A program made the translations under genes and the position numbers. DNA of 64,000 bases from Microbacterium aurantiacum (lineage in GTDB: Bacteria; Actinomycetota; Actinomycetes; Actinomycetales; Microbacteriaceae). The notes below the pieces were generated by a model. It did no database searches. It was not told the origin of the DNA and saw nothing but the letters and a program-made list of their open reading frames with translations. Location of the stretch: positions 372,001 through 436,000 of the forward strand of contig NZ_JAJPDW010000001.1 of the NCBI RefSeq assembly GCF_021654035.1, read 5' to 3'. Positions 54,285 through 61,761 of the stretch are shown here, one piece after another (position 1 is the stretch's first letter; each line of letters begins with the position of its first letter).

Positions 54285-54287
54285 CCC

Positions 54288-54331
54288 GTCGGGGGCACCG
54301 GTATGCACATCCCGCGCACTGGTGCCCCGAC
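54288..54331 (+). terminator. Imperfect hairpin after the GH16 gene
   Basis: GTCGGGGGCACCGGT (54288-54302) pairs with ACTGGTGCCCCGAC (54318-54331), about 14 bp with one bulged G and one mismatch, four bases after the stop codon. No U-tract follows. Likely terminator separating the GH16 gene from the ATP-grasp operon. Confidence 0.7.
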
Positions 54332-54379
54332 CGGCAGGTCGACACACTCCGGTAACACCCCCCGGACTAGAGTCTTCGC

Positions 54380-56071
54380 ATGGGTGATCTGTTCGACGGC
54401 TACGGCTCCACGGTGGCGCCCCGCAAGACCCCCTCGGGGGTCCCCGCGTTCGACGAGATGTTCGGCAGTCCCGATCATCCGGGCGCCCCGGCCCCCTCAC
54501 GGGAGGCGTATCGCGAGCTCTACCAGGCGCTCGCCCAGATGACGCAGGAAGAGCTGCGCGGCCGCACCGATTCGCTCGCGAGCTCGTACCTCGCGCAGGG
54601 CGTCACGTTCGACTTCGCCGGCGAGGAGCGTCCGTTCCCCCTCGACGCGGTTCCGCGGATCATCGCCTACGAGGAGTGGTCGCGCGTCGAAGCCGGCGTC
54701 AAGCAGCGCGTCAAGGCGCTCGAGGCGTTCCTCGACGACGCCTACGGCCACCAGCATTGCGTCCGCGACGGCATCCTGCCCGCGGGCCTCATCGCCTCGT
54801 CGCAGTACTTCTACCGGCAGGCCGCCGGCATCCACTCGGCGAACGGAGTGCGCATCCAGGTTTCCGGGATCGATCTGATCCGCGACGAGCACGGCGAGAT
54901 GCGCGTCCTCGAAGACAACGTGCGGGTGCCGTCGGGTGTCTCCTATGTCATCTCCAACCGGCGGGTCATGGCCCAGACCCTCCCGGAGCTGTTCGTGTCG
55001 ATGCGGGTGCGTCCCGTCGGCGACTACCCGAACAAGCTCCTGGCGGCGCTCCGGGCCTCGGCTCCCGGAGGCATCGAGGACCCCAACGTCGTCGTGCTCA
55101 CCCCTGGCGTCTACAACTCGGCGTACTTCGAGCACACCCTCCTCGCCCGCCTCATGGGCGTGGAACTGGTCGAGGGACGCGACCTGCTGTGCGTCGGCGG
55201 CAAGGTCTTCATGCGCACGACGCGCGGACCGAAGCGGGTGGACGTGATCTACCGCCGGGTCGACGACGACTTCCTCGATCCGCTGCAGTTCCGCGCGGAC
55301 TCGATGCTCGGGGCACCGGGGCTCCTCCTCGCCGCGCGCCTGGGCAACGTCACGATCGCCAACGCGGTCGGCAACGGCGTCGCCGACGACAAGCTCCTCT
55401 ACACCTATGTGCCCGACCTGATCCGGTACTACCTCGCCGAGGAGCCGATCCTGAAGAACGTCGACACGTGGCGCCTGGAAGATCCGAACGCGCTCGAGGA
55501 GGTCCTCGACCGGCTGGACGAACTCGTCGTCAAGCCCGTCGACGGCTCGGGCGGCAAGGGGCTCGTGGTCGGACCCGACGCGTCGCCCGCGGAACTCGAG
55601 AGCCTCCGCAAGCGTCTCCTCGCCGACCCCCGCGGATGGATCGCGCAGCCCGTCGTGATGCTGTCGACGATCCCGACCCTGGTCGAGGACGGCATGCGCC
55701 CCCGGCACGCCGACCTCCGCCCCTTCGCGGTCAACGACGGCGACGACATCTGGGTGCTCCCCGGCGGCCTCACCCGCGTTGCCCTCCCCGAGAACCAGCT
55801 GGTGGTCAACTCCAGCCAGGGCGGCGGCTCGAAGGACACGTGGATCGTCGGCGGTTCGGCTCCCTCGCACGTCGAGTACGGGCAGGGGAACGGGGTCTCG
55901 GGACTCGTCGCCGACCAGGCGGCGGTGACCGCGGCCATCCCGATCATCTACGACGGCCAACCCGCCCCCACCCATTCGCCGCAGGATCGACCTCGATCGC
56001 GCACCGAGCAGCAGGAGCAGCAGCAACAGCAGTCGACGCAGGATGCGACGGGGGGTGACGACGCATGCTGA
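54380..56071 (+). CDS. Circularly permuted ATP-grasp protein (type 2)
   Basis: A 563-aa putative amide ligase. The CP-ATPgrasp core shows YGHQHCVRDGILPAGLIASSQYFYRQAAGI, RIQVSGIDLIRDEHGEMRVLEDNVRVPSGVSYV, ELVVKPVDGSGGKGLVVGP (nucleotide-binding Lys and Gly-rich loop) and RPFAVNDGDDIWVLPGGLTRVALPE. It is followed, with overlaps, by an alpha-E and a transglutaminase-like gene, a conserved trio predicted (Iyer and colleagues) to make or modify a peptide or polyamine-linked product; the true substrate is unknown. ATG 54380 has no ribosome site but a TAGAGT -10-like box six bases upstream, so the transcript may be leaderless. The C-terminal tail is Gln-rich (QEQQQQQ). Confidence 0.88.
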   Translation: MGDLFDGYGSTVAPRKTPSGVPAFDEMFGSPDHPGAPAPSREAYRELYQALAQMTQEELRGRTDSLASSYLAQGVTFDFAGEERPFPLDAVPRIIAYEEWSRVEAGVKQRVKALEAFLDDAYGHQHCVRDGILPAGLIASSQYFYRQAAGIHSANGVRIQVSGIDLIRDEHGEMRVLEDNVRVPSGVSYVISNRRVMAQTLPELFVSMRVRPVGDYPNKLLAALRASAPGGIEDPNVVVLTPGVYNSAYFEHTLLARLMGVELVEGRDLLCVGGKVFMRTTRGPKRVDVIYRRVDDDFLDPLQFRADSMLGAPGLLLAARLGNVTIANAVGNGVADDKLLYTYVPDLIRYYLAEEPILKNVDTWRLEDPNALEEVLDRLDELVVKPVDGSGGKGLVVGPDASPAELESLRKRLLADPRGWIAQPVVMLSTIPTLVEDGMRPRHADLRPFAVNDGDDIWVLPGGLTRVALPENQLVVNSSQGGGSKDTWIVGGSAPSHVEYGQGNGVSGLVADQAAVTAAIPIIYDGQPAPTHSPQDRPRSRTEQQEQQQQQSTQDATGGDDAC

Positions 56072-57003
56072 GTCGCATCGCCGAGTCGTTGTTCTGGATC
56101 GGGCGGTACATCGAGCGCGCCGACGGCACCGCGCGCATCCTCGACGTCCACCTGCAGCTGTTGCTCGAGGACCCGTGGATGGACGAGGACACCGCCTGCC
56201 GCTCGCTCCTGAGCGTCATGGGGTCCTCCGCACTCGCCCCCGACGCGTCCGTCCCCGTCCGTCGCGAAGACGTCCTTCAGCACCTCGCCGTGGACCGCTC
56301 CAACCCCGCGAGCATCGCCTACGCCCTCTCCGCCGCCCGCGAGAACGCGCGTCGTGCTCGCGAGATCGTGTCGACGGAACTCTGGGAGACGCTTAACACC
56401 ACCAGTGCCCGGATGCCGCGGCGGCTGCACCCCGACAAGGTGCACGACTTCTTCCAGTGGGTGCGCGAGCGGACGGCGCTGGCCGTCGGCGTCGTCGATT
56501 CCTCCACCAGTCGCGACGAGGCGTGGCAGTTCTTCACCCTCGGGCGGAGCATCGAGCGCACCGACATGACCGCGCGTCTGCTCGCCACGCGGTCGCTGAC
56601 CGAGGTTTCCGGGCCCTCGTGGACCACGATCCTCCGGTCCTGCGGCGCGTACGAGGCCTACCTGCGCACCTACCGGGGCATGCCGAGCGCGCGCAACGCC
56701 GCGGAGTTCCTGCTGCTGGACCGCCTGTTCCCGCGCTCGATCATCTTCTCCATCCAGCACGCGGAGCAGTGCATGAGCGCCATCGATCCCCGCGCCGATC
56801 GCGTCGGCCACTCCAACACCGTCCTCCGCGCCCTGGGGCAGATCCGCAACGACCTCGAGTACCGACCGATCTCGGAGATCCTCGGCGAGCTGCCGCAGCA
56901 CATGCAGCGGGTCCAGAAGGTCACGCGCGAGGCATCCGAGGCGATCCGCTCGCGGTTCTTCCCCACGCAAGCCGAGCCCAGCTGGATCGGAGAGATCTCA
57001 TGA
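56065..57003 (+). CDS. Alpha-E domain protein
   Basis: A 312-aa all-helical protein. The signature start LSRIAESLFWIGRYIERADGTARILD and the second helical repeat containing AWQFFTLGRSIERTDMTARLLATR are diagnostic of the alpha-E family, where the two RxxERAD/RSIERTD elements are internal repeats. ATG 56065 lies within the ATP-grasp 3' end and its own stop overlaps the transglutaminase start (ATGA). It is the constant companion of CP-ATP-grasp and transglutaminase proteins. Role unknown; possibly scaffold or amidoligase partner. Confidence 0.9.
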   Translation: MLSRIAESLFWIGRYIERADGTARILDVHLQLLLEDPWMDEDTACRSLLSVMGSSALAPDASVPVRREDVLQHLAVDRSNPASIAYALSAARENARRAREIVSTELWETLNTTSARMPRRLHPDKVHDFFQWVRERTALAVGVVDSSTSRDEAWQFFTLGRSIERTDMTARLLATRSLTEVSGPSWTTILRSCGAYEAYLRTYRGMPSARNAAEFLLLDRLFPRSIIFSIQHAEQCMSAIDPRADRVGHSNTVLRALGQIRNDLEYRPISEILGELPQHMQRVQKVTREASEAIRSRFFPTQAEPSWIGEIS

Positions 57004-57845
57004 AGAGACTGCGCATCGAGCATCAGACGGGGTTCTCCTACCCCGGCGACGTCTCGGCGTCCTACAACGAGGCGCGCATGCTGCCGAACTCGACCGACAG
57101 CCAGTTCGTGCTGAACTCCTCCCTCGACATCGAGCCGCAGGCGTCGGTCAACCAGTACGTCGACTACTTCGGCACGCGCGTGGCGTCGTTCGACGTGCTC
57201 TCGCCGCACTCGTCGCTGTCGATCACGGCGCGGTCGCTCGTCGAGGTGCGCCCCCGCCCCCTCGAGCACGCCGACGTGACCTGGCACGATCTGGCGCAGG
57301 AGGCGTCGCGCTCGATCGAGACGGTCGAGCAGATGGGGCAGACCGCGCGCACCCTCCCGCACCCCGAGGTGGCCGAGCTCGCCCGCGGCATCGCGGCGCA
57401 GCACTCGCGTCCGGGCGAGGCGGCCCACGCGATCGCCGTCGCCGTCGGCGACGCGGTGGAGTACGTCCACGGCGTGACCGAGGTCCACTCCACCGCGGGC
57501 GAGGCCTGGACGGCGCGCAAGGGCGTCTGCCAGGACATCGCGCACATCACCCTCGGCGCGCTCCGCGAGGTCGGGATCCCGGCGCGCTACGTCTCGGGCT
57601 ACCTCCACCCCCGACCGGATGCCGAGGTCGGCGTCGCGGTCACAGGCGAGTCTCACGCCTGGGTCGAGTGGTTCGCGGGGGAGTGGCAGGGGTTCGATCC
57701 CACGAACAACATCGAGATCGGCGACCGCCACGTGCTCGTCGGTCGCGGTCGCGACTACAACGACGTCCCGCCGCTCCGCGGCGTCTACGCCGGCCCGTTC
57801 AAGAGCCAGCTGCACGTGAAGGTCACGATCACCCGCGAGGCCTGA
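57000..57845 (+). CDS. Transglutaminase-like cysteine protease fold protein
   Basis: A 281-aa protein. The N-terminal beta domain (KRLRIEHQTGFSYPGDVSASYNEARMLP) is followed by the core domain with the catalytic triad Cys177 in KGVCQDIAHI, His219 in GESHAWVEWF and Asp233 in GFDPTNN. This is the BTLCP-like group encoded with CP-ATP-grasp and alpha-E genes. It probably cleaves or transfers an amide bond, reversing or completing the ligase reaction. ATG 57000 overlaps the alpha-E stop. The transcript ends near the first copy of the 67-bp palindromic repeat (57886). Confidence 0.9.
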   Translation: MKRLRIEHQTGFSYPGDVSASYNEARMLPNSTDSQFVLNSSLDIEPQASVNQYVDYFGTRVASFDVLSPHSSLSITARSLVEVRPRPLEHADVTWHDLAQEASRSIETVEQMGQTARTLPHPEVAELARGIAAQHSRPGEAAHAIAVAVGDAVEYVHGVTEVHSTAGEAWTARKGVCQDIAHITLGALREVGIPARYVSGYLHPRPDAEVGVAVTGESHAWVEWFAGEWQGFDPTNNIEIGDRHVLVGRGRDYNDVPPLRGVYAGPFKSQLHVKVTITREA

Positions 57846-57885
57846 CCCCCGGCATCCGTCACCTCGCCCGCCTCCTGGTTGGCCG

Positions 57886-57952
57886 CGAGACTGCATCTTC
57901 CGGTCGAGACTGCGTGCCGCGCAGGCTGTTTCGGCGGGAGGATGCAGTCTCG
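57886..57952. repeat. 67-bp palindromic repeat, copy A
   Basis: Structure shared by four copies: outer 16-nt arms (left CGAGACTGCATCTTCC here, right GGAGGATGCAGTCTCG), one base, inner 11-nt arms (GTCGAGACTGC facing GCTGTTTCGGC), and an 11-nt loop with GCCGCGC. Can fold into one long hairpin. The right outer arm is identical in all copies. Copy A lies 40 bases after the transglutaminase stop. Confidence 0.92.
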
Positions 57953-58066
57953 GCGCCAGGGAACGGGCGGAACGGGGGTCGCATCCGGGACGACTGCCTC
58001 TGGGCGCCGGGACGGGAGGACGGCGAGCGTGGAAGCGTGTCACGCCGACCCCACTCAAGGAGAATC

Positions 58067-58548
58067 ATGTCCCGCACCCTTCCCTCTGCCGTCCTGGCCG
58101 TCTCTGACACGGAGGCGACAGCCGCCGTCTCCCGGAGCTGGGCGGCGCTCGGCATCGTCGCCGGCTTCGCCTCGCTGGAGTCGTGCTTGTGGCTGTGAGC
58201 CAGATCATGGGCACAGCGCTGGACACCGAGTTCCTGTTCGGCACCTCGGACACGGCGATCAACCTCCCCGGCGACATCGGGCTGTACTCCCACCGGATCG
58301 CCACGCTCCCGTGGGTTTGGGTGGGAGCAGGCCTCGCGGGACTCGCGCTCGGTGCCGCCGGACGCTCGCGGGCCATCCCCGTGTGGCTCTCGATCGTCGG
58401 CTGGGTGCTGGGCGGTCTGACCGCGCTCCTGGCCCTCTCTCCGCTGCAGTACATGGCCGCCGGACCCGGGGCGCTCTGGCTGCTGGTGACCGCCTTCGGC
58501 TTCACCCTCGGAGATCGCGCGCACCGCCGCGAGTTCCTCCGCGTGTGA
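58067..58548 (+). pseudogene. Small membrane protein gene with a single-base frameshift near 58171
   Basis: ATG 58067 with AAGGAG eight bases upstream starts SRTLPSAVLAVSDTEATAAV then a hydrophobic helix (WAALGIVAGFA) and runs into a stop at 58196. The neighbouring frame continues as LAGVVLVAVSQIMGTALDTEFLFGT and keeps a coherent three-helix membrane protein with DIGLYSHRIATLPWVWVGAGLAGLALGA to 58548. The two halves join at GCC|CTC if one C is restored at about 58171, giving roughly 160 residues. So either a true one-base deletion or an assembly error in the C-run. Function not recognised; it resembles small integral membrane proteins of actinobacteria. Confidence 0.78.
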
Positions 58549-58590
58549 GGTCATCTGCATGCGAGGTCGCCTGATCGCGATACTGATCAC

Positions 58591-59024
58591 GTGAGCGCGC
58601 TCTCCGAGGATCGCTCGACGAGTCCCGCCGTGACCGTGGGCGGCGGGCTCGTCGTCGCGCTCGCCGGCGCGATGATCACCGCTGCCGTGATCATCGGGCT
58701 CGTCGTGGAGACCTATTGGACCGTCATCACACGACTGCTCGTCACCGCGGTCGTCTACGCACGCCCCCGCAGGATTCGGTCCTGTGCGCGACGCGGGGCG
58801 GCGGCTCGATCCACACCGCGGCGTACGCCTCGCCGCTCTCGATCGATGAGGTGCTCGCGTTCTATGAGGCGGCTCTCCCCGCGGGCTTCACCGCCGAGCA
58901 TGTGTCCGGTGAGAAGAACGGCACCGGGTGCGGGTCCCTCGAGGGCGACGGTCCCGGCATCGCGTTCCAGGTGCGTGAGAACGACGGCGGCTTCACGCTC
59001 GCCTTCGCCGCCGAAGGATCTTGA
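58591..59024 (+). pseudogene. Small membrane-anchored protein gene with frameshift in a C-run at 58764-58768
   Basis: GTG 58591 starts SALSEDRSTSPAVTVGGGLVVALAGAMITAAVIIGLVVETYW, a single N-terminal membrane helix, up to the CCCCC run at 58764. The original frame then turns into Arg-rich nonsense, while the +1 frame continues sensibly as PPQDSVLCATRGGGSIHTAAYASPLSIDEVLAFYEAALPAGFTAEHVSGEKN to the stop at 59024. Restoring one C to the run joins them into about 145 residues: an anchor plus a soluble domain exposed on one side. Its ending GIAFQVRENDGGFTLAFAAEGS looks like a DUF-type fold I do not recognise. Repeat copy B starts six bases after the stop. Confidence 0.75.
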
Positions 59025-59030
59025 TGGCCC

Positions 59031-59097
59031 CGAGGCTGCACCCTCCCGACGAGACTGCGTGCCGCGCATGCTCTTTCGACCGGAGGATGCAGTCTCG
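59031..59097. repeat. 67-bp palindromic repeat, copy B
   Basis: Most diverged left arm (CGAGGCTGCACCCTCC), right outer arm identical to the other copies, inner arms GACGAGACTGC and GCTCTTTCGAC, loop GTGCCGCGCAT. Six bases after the stop of the frameshifted anchor-protein gene, 31 bases before the acetolactate decarboxylase stop on the other strand. Confidence 0.9.
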
Positions 59098-59128
59098 GGC
59101 GGGGGCAGGGAGGGCAGGGAGAGACGGG

Positions 59129-59845
59129 TCAGGACTCGGCGGCGGTGACGCGGGAGTCGAGGTCGTCGGGGTCGAGGTCGGCGCCGGCGAACGCGGCGGT
59201 CCGCGGGAGCTCGAGGTGCAGGTCGGTTCCGATGCAGACCGCGACGCGCCCGCGGTCGAGGACGTAGTCCTGGATGTGCCCGCCGCCGGTGCGATCGGCG
59301 CCCAGGAAGTGCGCGTGGTACCCGGGGACCGAGACGCCGCGTTCGAATGCGGGAGTGCGGAACCCCACCACCGTGCCCTCGGCATCGGCGAACTCCGCGA
59401 TGCTCTCGTGCTCGGTGACCTCGTCGAGCCGCGGGTAGGGGTGCTGCTGCGCCGCGACCGCCCGCACGCGGACGCGGGAGAATGTCCCGTCCACGCGCAC
59501 CGCGTAGAGGTAGTTCGTCGAGCCGAGCGTCGCGTCGATCCTCGCGGTGAGCTCCGCCCGCGTCGTCGGCGCGGTGACCTCGAGTTCACGATGGGCGACG
59601 AAACGGGTCACGACCGCGAACGGCGTGCGTGCGGCATCCGTCGCCTCTTCGGCGGAGCCGTCCTCGCGGAGGCGGAAGCACGTGCCGTCGAGCAGCACCA
59701 TCTCACCGTCGAGCGCGTCGAAGGTGCCGAGCCCGAAGTCGCCGCGCTCGCGAAGGGAGCCGACCGTCGTGTCGCCGTCCAGGACGCCGTCGAGCAGCGC
59801 GGCGATCACGCTCGTCTGGTGGAAGGTGTGCCGCGCGGTCTCCAT
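59129..59845 (-). CDS. budA: Alpha-acetolactate decarboxylase
   Basis: Decarboxylates 2-acetolactate to acetoin, an overflow product and a control point against valine/leucine imbalance. The 238-aa length and HQTSVIAALLDGVLDGDTTVGSLRERGDFGLGTFDALDGEMVLLDG opening are diagnostic. The zinc-binding His set is in GYHAHFLGADRTGGGHIQDY (His-x-His and the later His), with the VVGFRTPAF strand before it. ATG 59845 is chosen; no strong ribosome site. No acetolactate synthase or acetoin dehydrogenase gene is in the window. It is flanked on both sides by repeat copies B and C. A single gene, cytosolic in family members that lack a signal, as here. Confidence 0.93.
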   Translation of the reverse strand: METARHTFHQTSVIAALLDGVLDGDTTVGSLRERGDFGLGTFDALDGEMVLLDGTCFRLREDGSAEEATDAARTPFAVVTRFVAHRELEVTAPTTRAELTARIDATLGSTNYLYAVRVDGTFSRVRVRAVAAQQHPYPRLDEVTEHESIAEFADAEGTVVGFRTPAFERGVSVPGYHAHFLGADRTGGGHIQDYVLDRGRVAVCIGTDLHLELPRTAAFAGADLDPDDLDSRVTAAES

Positions 59846-59878
59846 CCCCTGACCGTAGCCCCCGCCCTTCCCTGACCG

Positions 59879-59945
59879 CGAGACTGCATCCTCCGGTCGA
59901 GACTGCATGCCGCGCACGCAGTTTCGACGGGAGGATGCAGTCTCG
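59879..59945. repeat. 67-bp palindromic repeat, copy C
   Basis: The most symmetrical copy: perfect 16-nt outer arms (CGAGACTGCATCCTCC and its complement), inner arms GTCGAGACTGC and GCAGTTTCGAC differing by one G-T pair, loop ATGCCGCGCAC. It lies 34 bases upstream of the budA start and 29 bases after the MFS stop. Confidence 0.95.
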
Positions 59946-59973
59946 GCGCCAAAGGGGGCGCGGCGACCGCGGG

Positions 59974-61593
59974 TCAGGGGGCGGCGGGCGGCGCGGCGGC
60001 GGATGTCGGGGCGTCGACGTCGTCGTCGGGGCGGCGGGCGGGGAGTGCCAGAGTCGCGACGAGGCCGACGGCGAGGAAGCCCGCGGCGGTGAAGGCGGCC
60101 CAGCGTGTACCGTCCGAGAACGCCGTCTTCGCGGCATCCGCGAGGGGAGCGGTGTCGGGAGACTCCTCGAGGCCGGCGATCGCACCCCCGGCGCTGTCCA
60201 CGACCTGCGAGACGACCTGGTCGACCTGCGCCGCGGGAACGCCCTGGTCGTTCAGGGACGACGTCAGCACGCCGGCCGTGCTCGTGAAGAGCACCGTGCC
60301 GAGGATCGCGATGCCGAGCGCCGAGCCGACCTGGCGCGCGGTGGACTGCGTCCCCGAGCCCTGTCCGCTCTGTTCGACCGGCACGTCGACGAGGATGACA
60401 CCCGTCAGCTGGGCGGTGGCGAGGCCCACACCGAATCCGTAGATGAACAGGGCGGGCACGAGCCAGCCCCACGCGGCATCCGGAGCGATCACGAACGCCA
60501 CCCACAGGACGCCGATGATCTCGGCGATCAGCCCCGCACGCACGACCCACACCGCCGGAATCCGGCCGCTCGCCGCCCCCGCGGCGCCGCTGGCGAAGAA
60601 CGATCCGACGGCGAGTGCCAGCAGGATCAACCCGGTCTGGAGGGCATCGAATCCGAGGACGAACTGCAGCCACAGCGGCAGCGAGAGGATGATGCCGAAC
60701 TCGCCGAGCGAGACGACGAGGGCGGCGATGTTGCCGCTGCGGAACGTGCCGATGCGGAACAGTCCGAACGACAGCAGGTTCGACCGCCCGGCACGTTCAC
60801 GCCGTAGCCCCCACGCCACGAACGCGACGGCGGCGAGGACGGCGACCGTGAGGGCGATCGGCACGGGGGAGAGCGCGAACGGCCAGGTCCATTCGCCCAG
60901 GGTGAAGTCGCCCGTGGACTCCCACCAGCCGAGCGTCCGCCCCTCGATCAGGCCGAACACCAGTGCCCCGAACGTGACGAACGACAGAAGGCCCCCGACG
61001 ATGTCGATGGACTTCGCGTGCGCGTCCCGCGACTCGCTCACCGTCAGCAGGACTCCGATGATGATCAGGATGCCGAGCGGGATGTTGATGCCGAACGCCC
61101 ACCGCCACGAGAACGCGGTCGTCAACCACCCTCCGAGGAGCGGGCCGACCGCCGCCATGCCGCCGATGGTCGACCCCCAGACGGCGAAGGCGATGCCGCG
61201 CTCGCGGCCGCGGAAGGTCGCGTTGATGAGCGACAGTGTGGTCGGCAGGATCATTGCGCCGCCCACGCCCTGGACGAGGCGCGCGGCGATCAGGAGGTCG
61301 CCGGTCGGCGCGAGGGCGGCGGCGACGGAGGACAGGACGAACAGCACGACGCCGATGAGCATGATGCGGCGCCTGCCGAAGCGGTCGGCGAGCGAGCCGA
61401 AGATCAGCAGCAGCGACGCGAAGACGAGGGTGTACGCCTCCTGCACCCACTGGACCTGGGTGGAGGTGATGCCGAGGTCGTCGACGATCGCGGGGATCGC
61501 AACGTTGACGATCGTGGAGTCGACGATGATGAGCGACACCGCGATGCTGATGAAGACCAGACCCGCCCAGCCGCGGCTACCCGAGCTCTGCAT
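59974..61593 (-). CDS. DHA2-family MFS multidrug exporter (EmrB/QacA type)
   Basis: A 539-aa proton-driven exporter with about 14 hydrophobic helices. Helix 1 carries VSLIIVDSTIVNVAIPAIVDDLGI with the D1 motif of 14-helix exporters; motif A is GSLADRFGRRRIMLIG; motif C-like ARLVQGVGGAMILPTTLSLINATFRGRERGIAFAVWGSTIGGMAAVGPLLGGWL is typical of DHA2. ATG 61593 follows a perfect 15-bp palindrome whose centre supplies a GATAAT box, so it appears leaderless and repressible. The regulator is not adjacent. Substrates cannot be assigned; drugs, dyes or metabolites are typical. The gene is bracketed by repeat copies C and D. Confidence 0.92.
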   Translation of the reverse strand: MQSSGSRGWAGLVFISIAVSLIIVDSTIVNVAIPAIVDDLGITSTQVQWVQEAYTLVFASLLLIFGSLADRFGRRRIMLIGVVLFVLSSVAAALAPTGDLLIAARLVQGVGGAMILPTTLSLINATFRGRERGIAFAVWGSTIGGMAAVGPLLGGWLTTAFSWRWAFGINIPLGILIIIGVLLTVSESRDAHAKSIDIVGGLLSFVTFGALVFGLIEGRTLGWWESTGDFTLGEWTWPFALSPVPIALTVAVLAAVAFVAWGLRRERAGRSNLLSFGLFRIGTFRSGNIAALVVSLGEFGIILSLPLWLQFVLGFDALQTGLILLALAVGSFFASGAAGAASGRIPAVWVVRAGLIAEIIGVLWVAFVIAPDAAWGWLVPALFIYGFGVGLATAQLTGVILVDVPVEQSGQGSGTQSTARQVGSALGIAILGTVLFTSTAGVLTSSLNDQGVPAAQVDQVVSQVVDSAGGAIAGLEESPDTAPLADAAKTAFSDGTRWAAFTAAGFLAVGLVATLALPARRPDDDVDAPTSAAAPPAAP

Positions 61594-61596
61594 TTC

Positions 61597-61611
61597 GCTA
61601 GATTATCTAGC
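61597..61611 (-). promoter_or_regulatory. Palindromic operator overlapping the -10 box of the MFS gene
   Basis: GCTAGATTATCTAGC has perfect 7-bp arms around one central base. On the minus strand it contains GATAAT about ten bases before ATG 61593, so repressor binding would block the -10. The form resembles MarR-family operators. CTAG tetranucleotides are rare in high-GC actinobacteria, which makes the site stand out. Confidence 0.75.
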
Positions 61612-61679
61612 AATCTCTCCGCTGTCACCGTCTCCGTGCCGCGCCTTCTTATGGGTTCGCTGAGCCCCTCTCCTGGCCG

Positions 61680-61746
61680 CGAGACTGCATATCCCCGTCG
61701 AGACTGCGCGCGCCGCGTGCTGTCTCGACGGGAGGATGCAGTCTCG
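61680..61746. repeat. 67-bp palindromic repeat, copy D
   Basis: Left outer arm CGAGACTGCATATCCC (two or three differences), right arm identical to other copies, inner arms GTCGAGACTGC and GCTGTCTCGAC, loop GCGCGCCGCGT. Between the MFS promoter and the serine hydrolase stop, 15 bases from the latter. Confidence 0.92.
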
Positions 61747-61761
61747 CGGTCAAGGGAAGGG

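Noticed and set aside
57886..61746. CRISPR array
   Set aside because: The four repeats are 0.8-1.8 kb apart with genes between, and no spacer-like regular spacing or cas genes.
57879..61760. Recurring peptide patterns (ETACRA..., MQSR...) in frames that cross the 67-bp repeats
   Set aside because: They arise from translating the repeat DNA itself; copies are in non-equivalent frames and none has a supported start.
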